NCBI RefSeq assembly: GCF_019797765.1
Contig: NZ_CP081862.1
Span: 744,001-808,000 of the forward strand
Direction: 5' to 3'
Source: Cellulomonas sp. C5510
GTDB taxonomy: Bacteria; Actinomycetota; Actinomycetes; Actinomycetales; Cellulomonadaceae
DNA: 64,000 bases
A program made the position numbers and the translations under genes. Of the stretch, positions 34,807 to 43,300 are shown in pieces (position 1 is the first letter of the stretch; each line of letters opens with the position of its first letter). The notes below the pieces were generated by a model, which was given only the letters and a program-made list of their open reading frames with translations, made no database searches and had not been told where the DNA came from.

Positions 34807-35955
34807 ATGCGCGCCATGGTGTACCGAGGGCCGTACAAGGTCCGCGTGGAGGAGAAGGACGTCCCGGGGATCGAGCACCCGAACGACGCGGTGGTGAAGG
34901 TGGTGCGGGCGGCGATCTGCGGCTCCGACCTGCACCTCTACCACGGCATGATGCCGGACACCCGGATCGGGCACACGTTCGGGCACGAGTTCGTCGGGGT
35001 GGTCGAGCAGGTCGGCCCCTCCGTGCAGAACCTGCAGGTCGGGGACCGCGTGATGGTGCCGTTCAACATCTTCTGCGGGACCTGCTTCTTCTGCGCGCGG
35101 GGACTGTACTCGAACTGCCACAACGTGAACCCGAACGCGACCGCCGTCGGCGGTATCTACGGGTACTCGCACACGACCGGCGGCTACGACGGCGGCCAGG
35201 CGCAGTACGTGCGGGTGCCGTTCGCGGACGTCGGCCCGCGGGTGATCCCGGACTGGCTGGACGACGAGGACGCGCTGATGATGACGGACGCGCTGTCCAC
35301 CGGGTACTTCGGGGCGCAGCTCGCGGACATCGCGGAGGGCGACACGGTCGCGGTGCTCGGCGCCGGGCCGGTGGGGCTGTTCGCGGCTCGGTCCGCGTGG
35401 CTCATGGGCGCGGGGCGGGTCGTCGTGATCGACCAGCTCGACTACCGGCTGCGGAAGGCGGAGGAGTTCGCGTACGCCGAGACCCGCAACTACACGCACC
35501 ACGACGACATCGTGGTCGAGATGAAGAAGGCCACCGACGGCCTGGGGTTCGACCGGGTGATCGAGGCGGTCGGCGCCGAGGCGGACGGCAACCTGATCCA
35601 GCACGTCACCGCCGCCAAGCTCAAGCTGCAGGGCGGGTCCCCGGTCGCGCTGAACTGGGCGATCGACGGCGTCCGCAAGGGCGGCACCGTCTCGGTGATG
35701 GGCGCCTACGGGCCGATCTTCTCCGCCGTGAAGTTCGGCGACGCGATGAACAAGGGCCTGACGCTGCGGATGAACCAGGCGCCGGTCGCCCGGCAGTGGC
35801 CGCGCCTGCTCGAGCACATCCGCAACGGCTACCTGAAGCCGTCGGACGTCATCACGCACCGCATCCCCCTGGAGCACATCGCTGAGGGGTACCACCTGAT
35901 GTCGTCGAAGCTCGACGGGATCATCAAGCCGGTCATCGTCCCGGCCGAGGACTGA
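34807..35955 (+). CDS. Zinc-dependent alcohol dehydrogenase, formaldehyde-dehydrogenase-like
   Basis: A 382-residue medium-chain dehydrogenase/reductase. The catalytic zinc site is 'CGSDLHLYH' (Cys 39) and 'FGHEFVG'; the structural zinc loop has four cysteines in 'FCGTCFFCARGLYSNC'; the NAD-binding fold is 'VAVLGAGPVGLFAARSA'. The overall pattern, with a long C-terminal insertion, fits the glutathione-independent formaldehyde dehydrogenase-like branch. It oxidises an alcohol or aldehyde with NAD. The exact substrate is unknown. AGGGGG lies upstream of the ATG. The next gene starts 12 bases after its stop. Confidence 0.87.
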   Translation: MRAMVYRGPYKVRVEEKDVPGIEHPNDAVVKVVRAAICGSDLHLYHGMMPDTRIGHTFGHEFVGVVEQVGPSVQNLQVGDRVMVPFNIFCGTCFFCARGLYSNCHNVNPNATAVGGIYGYSHTTGGYDGGQAQYVRVPFADVGPRVIPDWLDDEDALMMTDALSTGYFGAQLADIAEGDTVAVLGAGPVGLFAARSAWLMGAGRVVVIDQLDYRLRKAEEFAYAETRNYTHHDDIVVEMKKATDGLGFDRVIEAVGAEADGNLIQHVTAAKLKLQGGSPVALNWAIDGVRKGGTVSVMGAYGPIFSAVKFGDAMNKGLTLRMNQAPVARQWPRLLEHIRNGYLKPSDVITHRIPLEHIAEGYHLMSSKLDGIIKPVIVPAED

Positions 35956-35967
35956 GGGGGCACGACC

Positions 35968-36528
35968 ATGCCGTACCGCGCCGAGAAGCCGCCGCTGCCG
36001 GAGACCCCCGAGCAGCTCCGCGCCCGCATCCCCGGCTGGGGAGCCGACCTCGACCCCGCCGACCGCCCCTCGTACCCGCGGGAGCGGACCGACCTGGAGA
36101 CGGGCGCCCACTGGGACCTGCCCGAGCAGCAGCCCGAGACGTACCCCCGGGAGCGCTCGATCGAGCACGAGAGGCTCACCCCGGTCTTCGGCACCGCGCA
36201 GCCGCTGCACGGTCCGGCGGGCACGATCCGCCGGTACGCGTACGAGCGGTTCAGCGAGGGACGGGCGGCGCACTGGCTGCTGCTCATCGCCGCCGACCGC
36301 GTCGAGTCGACGACCGCGCACCTGCGGTCGCTGGCGACCACCCGGCCCGACGACCCGGTCACGGAGTCGGGCATCCTGTCCGAGCCGCGGCACCACCCGG
36401 TCGCCTCACGTCGCGGGCGGGCCGACGTGCGCCACCAGGTGCTGGACCCGCTGCTCGTCGCGGGTCCGTGGATCGCCGGCGGCGTCGTGGCCGTCGCCGT
36501 GGTCCGGCGGCTCGCGCGGCGAGGCTGA
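35968..36528 (+). CDS. Conserved hypothetical protein with one C-terminal membrane helix
   Basis: A 186-residue acidic/Pro-rich protein. Repeated 'YPRERTDLE' / 'YPRERSIEHE' motifs lie in the first half. A conserved-looking centre 'GTIRRYAYERFSEGRAAHWLLLIAADRVES' is shown only in part here (residues ~84-113), and a single helix 'LLVAGPWIAGGVVAVAVV' precedes the basic C-terminus. It is 12 bases after the dehydrogenase and almost surely cotranscribed. Comparable genes sit next to formaldehyde-dehydrogenase-like enzymes in other actinobacteria, as I recall. No function is known to me. Confidence 0.7.
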   Translation: MPYRAEKPPLPETPEQLRARIPGWGADLDPADRPSYPRERTDLETGAHWDLPEQQPETYPRERSIEHERLTPVFGTAQPLHGPAGTIRRYAYERFSEGRAAHWLLLIAADRVESTTAHLRSLATTRPDDPVTESGILSEPRHHPVASRRGRADVRHQVLDPLLVAGPWIAGGVVAVAVVRRLARRG

Positions 36529-36529
36529 T

Positions 36530-36561
36530 GAGGGGCCGAGGGGCCGAGGGGCCGAGGGGCC
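36530..36561. repeat. Four perfect tandem copies of an 8-base unit (GAGGGGCC)
   Basis: Units at 36530-36537, 36538-36545, 36546-36553 and 36554-36561 are identical, beginning two bases after the preceding stop codon. Such a short perfect array is prone to length change by slipped replication. It lies upstream of the LuxR-type gene. Confidence 0.85.
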
Positions 36562-36726
36562 CGGCGACATGACGAACCTCGAGGCCGCTGCCACGGAGCG
36601 CGTGTGCTCGCCCCTGGCCGTGCCGCCCGCCGGCGGACGACTGCGTAGGTGGTGACGGGCCCCGACTAGGTGGTGCCCGGCGCGGCATGCTGGCCGATCG
36701 CGACAGCGGGACGACGCGGGGGGCCG

Positions 36727-39225
36727 GTGGAGACCGAGGGGTTCGGGGTGACCGTCCGGGCGGTGCAGCGGTGGCTGCCCCGGGGCAGGGACGTCCTCGT
36801 GCGCGGCGACCGCGGGTCGGGCAAGACGAGCGTGCTCGAGGCGCTGCTGGCCGACGCGTCGCGGCGCGGGACCACCGGTGTGCTCCTGCGCGCCTCCGGC
36901 TCGGGTGACCTGGCTGCCCTGCTGGACCACGCCTCGGCACCCGTGCGCGTCCCTGACGGGACCGCGCTCGCGGACTGGCTCGTCGAGGAGCTGCCGACCC
37001 GGCGCAGCGTCCTGCTGCTCGACGACGCCGACCGGGTGGACGCCGCCAGCCTGGCGGTGGTCCGGCGCGTGCTCGGGCGCACCCCGTGCCTGCTGGTGGC
37101 CACGACGACGGCGGACCCGCTGCGGGACGCGTCCGCCGGTCTCCGGGAGGTGCTGGTCCACCGCCCGCCCGCGGTGGTGCGCGTGCAGCCGTTCGGCTTC
37201 CGGGCCGTGTCGGGCCTGCTCGCGGCGGTGCTCGGCGCGCCCGCGGACGCCGGTCTCACCGCCGCCGTGATGGCGCAGAGCGGCGGGAACCCCCGCGCCG
37301 TGGTCGCTCTCGCTGACGCCGCGCGGGCCTCAGGGGCCGTCCGGCGCACGGACGGCCTGTGGGTCGACGCCGGCGGGGCGGCCGACGTGACGGCTGAGGC
37401 CGTCGCGTTCACGTTCCTCGCGGACGCGCCCCGGGAGCACGTCGAGGGGCTGGAGCTCCTCGCAGCGACGGGTCCCGTGCCTGCCGAGGTGGCGGAGCGC
37501 CTCGTCCCGGCGCCGGTGCTGGCCGAGCTCGCGGACTCCGGCCGCGTGGTGAGCCACGAGACGCCAGGATCGGGGGAGGTCCTGGGCGTCGTGCCGCCGG
37601 CCTTGGCACGCGCCCTGCGCGCGCGGGTCGGACCGGTGCGCCGCCGGCAGCTGGCCGGCAGGGTCACGGCTGCCGCGGGCGCGACGTTCGCCCCGGTCGG
37701 GCCGCGGCAGGACGACCTCACGGCCGTCCTGCTCCGCGAGGCGCCCGGGGAGGACGACGCCTACTGGAGGTGGACGGCCGAGCTCGCCGGCCTCGTGCAC
37801 GAGCGGACCACCGTCGAGGAGGCGGCCCGGCGCTCCGCGTGGGTCGCCGCCCCCACGGTGGCGACCGCGAACGCCTACCTGGCGCTGCTCATGCGCCGCC
37901 CCGCCGCCGAGCAGCTCGCCGCCGTGTTCGCGGGGACCCGCCCGGGAGACCGCGACGCCGCCGAGGACCGCGTGCTCCACGCGTACTACCGGATGCGGTG
38001 GGCGGCGTGGGCGGGGCTGCCCGACGAGGAGATCGAGGCGGGGCTCGCGCGCGCCGGCGCCGACCTCGGCCCGCTCCTGCGGCTGCGGGACCTCAAGCGG
38101 CGGCTGGTCGCCGACCTGGCCGCCGGGCGCCCGCCCCACGAGCTCGTGGAGGAGGCGCCCGCCGCCCCGCCGCTGCGGTTCCTCCGCGGCTGGTCGTCGG
38201 TGGTGCGCGCCGCCGCCCTCCTGGAGGCCGGTCGGCCCGCCGAGGCGCTGCGGGCGTGCGAGGCGGACGTCCCGGACGACGCCGACCCGGAGGTCGTGCA
38301 CTACCGGGCGGCGCTGCGGGGCGAGAGCCTGCTGATGTCCGGGCGGCTCGCCGAGGCCGAGCAGTGGGAGCGCCGGCTGCTCGACGCCGCCTCCGATGCC
38401 GTGGACGCGCTCGGCATCCGGGTGCACGCGTGCGTCCTGGCGGAGGTCCTGTACTTCGCCGGGCAGCCCGACGCCGCGTGGCGCGTGGTGAGCACGTCGC
38501 TGCGGCTCGGCGCCGCGGGCCCGATCGAGACGACGTTCCACCGCCGCGGGCTGACGCTCGGGGCGGTGCTGCAGGCTCACACGGGCAACCACACGCTCGG
38601 GCAGGTGCTGCTGCGCGAGCTCGACAAGACGCCGCGGGCGTACCACCCGCTGGTGCGCTCGCTGCACGTCCTGGCCCGCGTCGCGCTCGCCACGGCGTCC
38701 GGGGACCGCGCGACGCCCGGGCAGACCGCGTGGCAGGCGGGGCAGCGGTACGCCGAGGCGGGCCTGCTGCAGCCCGCGCTGCTGGCCTGGGTCGGCGGCC
38801 CCGCGAGCCTGACACCGGCACGCGCCGACACGGTGCGGGAGGTCCTCGCGCGGACCTCCGTGCCGCTGATCGAGCCGTACGTGCGGCTGCTGCTGGCCGT
38901 CGCGGACCGTGACCCGGAGGCTGCCGCTCGCCACCTGGCTGCGACGCGCGCCGAGGTCGCCCCGGCGCTGGTGCGGGCCGGTGAGGAGCTGCTGGGCATC
39001 GCCCCGTCGGAGCCGGACGGCGCGCGCCCCCGGCTGGTGCGCGTGGAGCCGCTCTCCGGACGCGAGCAGGAGGTCGCCGTCCTCGCGCGGGAGGGCCTCA
39101 CCAACCGGCAGATCGCCGACCGGCTGTACCTGAGCGTGCGTACCGTCGAGAACCACATGAGCCGCGCGCTCCGCAAGCTCGGCTACGTCACGCGCGCGGA
39201 GCTCGCGGGGTGGCGGGCGGGGTGA
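36727..39225 (+). CDS. Large ATPase transcriptional regulator with LuxR-type C-terminus (LAL-like)
   Basis: An 832-residue protein. An N-terminal P-loop ATPase has Walker A 'GDRGSGKT' (27-34) and Walker B 'SVLLLDDADRV' near residue 95. A long helical TPR-like middle follows, and a LuxR/GerE helix-turn-helix closes it ('LSGREQEVAVLAREGLTNRQ', then 'SVRTVENHMSRALRKLGY'). This resembles MalT/LAL regulators, where ATP and an inducer drive assembly on DNA. GTG 36727 is the most likely start. The targets are unknown. Its 3' end overlaps the convergent OsmC-like gene by 38 bases. Confidence 0.85.
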   Translation: METEGFGVTVRAVQRWLPRGRDVLVRGDRGSGKTSVLEALLADASRRGTTGVLLRASGSGDLAALLDHASAPVRVPDGTALADWLVEELPTRRSVLLLDDADRVDAASLAVVRRVLGRTPCLLVATTTADPLRDASAGLREVLVHRPPAVVRVQPFGFRAVSGLLAAVLGAPADAGLTAAVMAQSGGNPRAVVALADAARASGAVRRTDGLWVDAGGAADVTAEAVAFTFLADAPREHVEGLELLAATGPVPAEVAERLVPAPVLAELADSGRVVSHETPGSGEVLGVVPPALARALRARVGPVRRRQLAGRVTAAAGATFAPVGPRQDDLTAVLLREAPGEDDAYWRWTAELAGLVHERTTVEEAARRSAWVAAPTVATANAYLALLMRRPAAEQLAAVFAGTRPGDRDAAEDRVLHAYYRMRWAAWAGLPDEEIEAGLARAGADLGPLLRLRDLKRRLVADLAAGRPPHELVEEAPAAPPLRFLRGWSSVVRAAALLEAGRPAEALRACEADVPDDADPEVVHYRAALRGESLLMSGRLAEAEQWERRLLDAASDAVDALGIRVHACVLAEVLYFAGQPDAAWRVVSTSLRLGAAGPIETTFHRRGLTLGAVLQAHTGNHTLGQVLLRELDKTPRAYHPLVRSLHVLARVALATASGDRATPGQTAWQAGQRYAEAGLLQPALLAWVGGPASLTPARADTVREVLARTSVPLIEPYVRLLLAVADRDPEAAARHLAATRAEVAPALVRAGEELLGIAPSEPDGARPRLVRVEPLSGREQEVAVLAREGLTNRQIADRLYLSVRTVENHMSRALRKLGYVTRAELAGWRAG

Positions 39226-39628
39226 CGCCGAGGCCGTCCGCGCGCCGCACCGGCGCGCCCTGGCGGAGCGCCCGGGGGATCTCGGCGACGGCGTCCACGG
39301 CGGCGAGCAGGCGCGCGGCGTCGGTGGGCGACGGGCCGGACAGCCGCACCGCGTAGTCGACGCCCGTGGACGCCCACGTCGCGGTGTCGAAGCCACCGGT
39401 GGCGGTCACCTCCGCGCCGTCCAGCGGGACACCGAGCGCCTCGGCCTCCCGGAACAGGTCGTTCAGGACGCACCCCGCGACCGCGAGGTGCAGCAGGTGC
39501 GCGCCGGTGAACGTGGTGCGCACCTCCACGCCGCCCTCCGTCCAGCGGTGGGGGAGCCGGATCGTCGCGTCCTCGAGGTGCAGTGAGCCGGCGGCGACGG
39601 TGACGGCGTTCTCCTCGGGGATCGGCAC
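39188..39628 (-). CDS. OsmC/Ohr-family protein
   Basis: A 146-residue protein with the OsmC-type core 'FTGAHLLHLAVAGCVLNDLF' containing a central Cys near residue 51, preceded by strands 'VEVRTTFTG'. OsmC-like proteins reduce organic hydroperoxides using two cysteines. Here only the helix Cys is evident, so peroxidase activity is uncertain. GTG 39628 has a strong AGGAGGAG five to seven bases upstream. The gene ends inside the convergent LuxR-type gene (38-base overlap). Its C-terminus 'TPPATPRAPRA' may be dispensable. Confidence 0.78.
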   Translation of the reverse strand: MPIPEENAVTVAAGSLHLEDATIRLPHRWTEGGVEVRTTFTGAHLLHLAVAGCVLNDLFREAEALGVPLDGAEVTATGGFDTATWASTGVDYAVRLSGPSPTDAARLLAAVDAVAEIPRALRQGAPVRRADGLGVTPPATPRAPRA

Positions 39629-40325
39629 GGTGCCTCCTCCTGTCCGGCGGTCGGTCCGGCGCACCACCCAGTGCAGCACGGCCCGAGCGGTGCCGGAACC
39701 CTCAATCGGCCGGCGAGGACCCCTGACGGGAACGATCCCGGTACCCACCTCGGGCGTCGGGGGCACCCAACCGCGGGAGGTACGCCCGACGGGTGGCCTA
39801 GAAAGGTCCGGTCGGTGGGGTCCGCAGCGGCTGACGGGCCCCACCGGCACCCACGAGCCCCGGTGCCCGGCACGGCCCCCCGCCGGGCACCGGCCCGCCA
39901 GCTGCCCCTGTCACACGGTGATCCCTGTCACGGTGCGCGCGGCACGACCTGCGGCGACGCGACCCGCTCCTCGGCGCTCCCCGTGAGCGTTCACCCGGGA
40001 GGACGCCAGGTTGTTGACCGCTGCACCACCCCCGGTCCATAGTTCTCCCGACGGTGCGCATCGCCTGCCCCCTGCGCGGTGCGCACCGTCGACGACGTCC
40101 AGGCCCAGCCGCAGCGCCGAGTCGCAGGTGAGGCGCCCGGTCGCCCCGCGACCGTGAGCCCCTGCCCGGCCCGCGGGCGCCCTCGCCGCGCAGGCGCGGT
40201 CCCGGGGTCGTGCCCCCGGGGAGCGGAGCCGGGAGCCCCGCTCCCACGCCGGAATCCGCGTGATCACCCGGCACGGCGGCGCGTCACACGCGGCCCCCGC
40301 GCCCACGACGGATAGCGTGCTGCGG
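39629..40325. other. 700-base divergent intergenic region with an isolated promoter and hairpin
   Basis: No protein gene is convincing here. The left end carries the OsmC ribosome site. At 40014-40043 there is a good promoter, TTGACC - 18 bases - CATAGT, with a predicted start near 40050. It is immediately followed by an 11-base-pair stem (40049-40059 with 40081-40091) around a C-rich loop. At 40313-40318 TAGCGT stands seven bases before the GTG of the helicase-like gene. The isolated promoter plus 5' hairpin could make a small RNA or an alternative long leader for the helicase-like gene. Confidence 0.5.
40014..40043 (+). promoter_or_regulatory. Isolated sigma-70-like promoter
   Basis: TTGACC (40014-40019), 18-base spacer, CATAGT (40038-40043). 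It is the best -35/-10 pair seen in the window, yet no coding start follows for 270 bases. The transcript would begin at the base of the hairpin 40049-40091. Confidence 0.55.
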
Positions 40326-43300
40326 GTGAAGGTCCCCGCTCGACGCCCCGCCACCGGACAGCCGGCCGCCTCCTCCGAGGCCGCCGTCCCCGCGCCGCGC
40401 GCGGACAGCCCCGCGACGGGCACCGAGGACCTCGGGCCCCGGCCGGAGCGGCACGCGCCGGACGGCGGCGAGGTCCCCGTGCCCGACGCCGGACCCGTCG
40501 GCCCCGTCCTCGTCGCGCCCCCGGCGCCCGAGGAGCTCGTCGCCGGGGCCACCAGCACGTGGCGCGCGGCGCTCGTCGAGGCAGCCGGCGGCTCCACGCT
40601 CGCGGACGTCGAGCTGCTCGGCGACGCGGCGCTCGACCTGTCCGCCGCCCACCCGTCCGGCATCGCGCAGCTGTTCGCCGGCAGGGAGACGCGGTTGTCG
40701 AACCTCGTGCGCGAGGGGGCAGCCCTCGGCACGGCCCGCAGGCGGGCCCGCGCGGTGGCCGCCCGCGCCGCGACGTACGCGCAGCAGTACGGCATCGCGC
40801 CCACCTACCTGGCGATCGGCGTGGCCTCCTGGACGGAGCACAGCACCCCGGACGTCGCCACGGACGACGTCGCCGCCATCGCCACCGCGACCCGTGAGAC
40901 CGGGGCCGCCCGGCCGGGCGGGGCGGAGGACGACGCCGCGGAGCCGGCCACGGTCGCCCGCCAGGTCCGCGCGCCCGTGCTGCTGCGGCCCGTGTCGCTG
41001 GCGGCACGCGGCACGGCGGAGAGCGACTACGAGCTGACGCTCGAGCCCTCGCTCGAGGTCAACCCCGTGCTGGCGCGCGCGCTGCGGTCGCGCGGTGCCC
41101 TGCTGGACCCCGGCGCGGTCGCCCGCAGCGCGTTCACCGGCTCCGGCTTCGACCCCCGCGACGCCGTCGCACGCCTCACCTCGCTCGGGACGGCCGTGCT
41201 GGACGACTTCCGGCTCGTGGACCGCATCGTCGTGGGGACGTTCGTCCACCCCGGCCAGGTGCTGGTCGACGACCTGGACCGGCTCGCGGCCGGTCTGGAG
41301 CGCCACGAGGTCGTGGCGGCGCTCGCGGGTGTGGCGGAGGCCGCCGAGGCGCTCGCCGTGCCCCTGCCGCCACCGGTGCGCGGGGACCGCGACCCGGCAG
41401 CCGAGCGCGGTGTGGGCGACCTGGACCCGGCCCAGCAGCACGTCCTCGACGTCGTGGCCGCAGGCGCGCACGTGTTCGTCGACGCCCCCGCGGACAGCGA
41501 CGTCACCGGTACGCTCGCCGCCCTGGTCGCGGACGCCGCCGCCGACGGCCGCACGGTGCTGTACGTGCCGGGGCACCGGCGGGCGGCCGTCGCGCTGCAG
41601 GAGCGGCTGGAGCGCCTCGGCGTCGGCGAGGTGCTGCTGGACGTCGCGCCCGACGCCGCGTGGCGCGCCGCGTCCGCCCGGCGCCTCATGGGCGCCATGA
41701 CGCTGGACGTCGACCCCGGCGACCCCGCGGGGACCGCCGAGCTGCGGCGCCGGCTCGTCGAGCGCCGCGAGCGCCTGCGCGGCTACGTCGACGCGCTGCA
41801 CCTCGTGCGCCGGCCGTGGGAGGCGTCCGCGTACGACGCGTTCCAGGCGCTCGCCCGGCTGACCGCCCAGCGGCCCGCGCCCCGGACGACGGTACGGCTG
41901 CGCCCCGAGGTCGCCCGCGAGCTCGACGGGGAGCGGCGGCGAGCTGTCGCGGCGGACCTGACCGAGGCCGCGCGCGCCGGTGCCTTCACGCTGCGCCCGG
42001 TCGACACCCCCTGGTACGGCGCCGTCCTGCTGTCCGACGCGGAAGCGGCCGACGCGCTGCGCCGGGTCGAGCGGCTCGCGGGCGACGACGGGCTCCCGGC
42101 GCTGCAACGGCGGATCGCCGAGGTCGCGGACGTCACGGGCTTCACGCCCGCGACGACGCTCGCGACGTGGGCCGAGCAGCTCGAGGTGCTCGCCGGGGTC
42201 CGCGGGGCGCTCGACGTGTTCCAGCCGCTCGTGTTCGAGCGCAGCCCCTCGGACATGGTGGCCGCCACCGCGTCGAAGGCGTGGCGCGCGGAGCACGGCA
42301 GCCCGATGGGGTACTGGCTGCGTCGCCGGCTGCGCAAGCAGGCGAAGGACCTGCTGCGACCCGGTCGACCCGTCGCCGACCTCCACGCGGCGCTCGTCGA
42401 CGTCCAGCGCCAGCGGGAGATCTGGCAGGCGCACTGCCCCGCCGGGGGCTGGCCGCGGCTCCCCGAGGGCCTCGCGGACATCGAGGCGGAGCACCGTGCC
42501 GTGCGCGCCGACCTCGACGCCCTCTCCCCGGTGCTGGCCGGCACGCCGGAGGGAGCGGAGCTGCTGCACCGGCCGCTCGCGGACGTGCTCGACCGGCTGC
42601 GCCGGCTCGCGGCCGGCTCCGGCGCGCTCGCGGACCTGCCCGGGCGCACCCGCCTCGTGCGGTCCCTGGTCGCTGACGGGCTGGGGGAGCTGCTCGACGA
42701 CCTGGCGGACCGCCGGGTCCCTGCCGATCTGGTCGCGGCCGAGCTCGAGCTCGCGTGGTGGAGCACCGTCTTCGAGCAGGTCATCGCCGCCGATCCCGCT
42801 CTCGCCGGCTACGACGGCCGGACGCTCGGACAGCTCGCCGCGGAGTACCGCGAGCTCGACCTCGCCCACACCGCGGCGCTCGCCGGGCCGGTGCGGGCCC
42901 GGGCCGCGGCGCACGTGCGCGCCGCGATGGCCGCCCACCCGGACCAGACCGAGGCGCTGTTCGCCGAGCTCGTCGAGGACCGGCTCACCGGCCTGCGGGA
43001 GACGTTCGAGCGGTACCCGGACGTCGCGCGTCGGCTGCGGCCCGTGCTCGCCGCGGCCCCGATGCTCGTCCCGCAGGTGCTGCCCCCGGTCCGCACGGTG
43101 GACCTGGTGGTGCTCGACGCGGCCGCGCACCTGCCGGTCGAGGTCGCCCTGCCGGCCATCGCCCGCGGCCGCCAGGTCGTCGTCGTCGGCGACCGCCGCT
43201 GCGCCTCCGGGACGGCCGTGCGCGAGCTCGCGGAGGTGCTGCCGACGGTTCCGCTGCGCGCCGACGCGTCCCGCCGCGACCCCTACCTCACGGCGTTCCT

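Noticed and set aside
40049..40320. A member of the 6C RNA family of actinobacteria
   Set aside because: There is a hairpin with a C-rich loop, but only five consecutive C and no second matching stem-loop.
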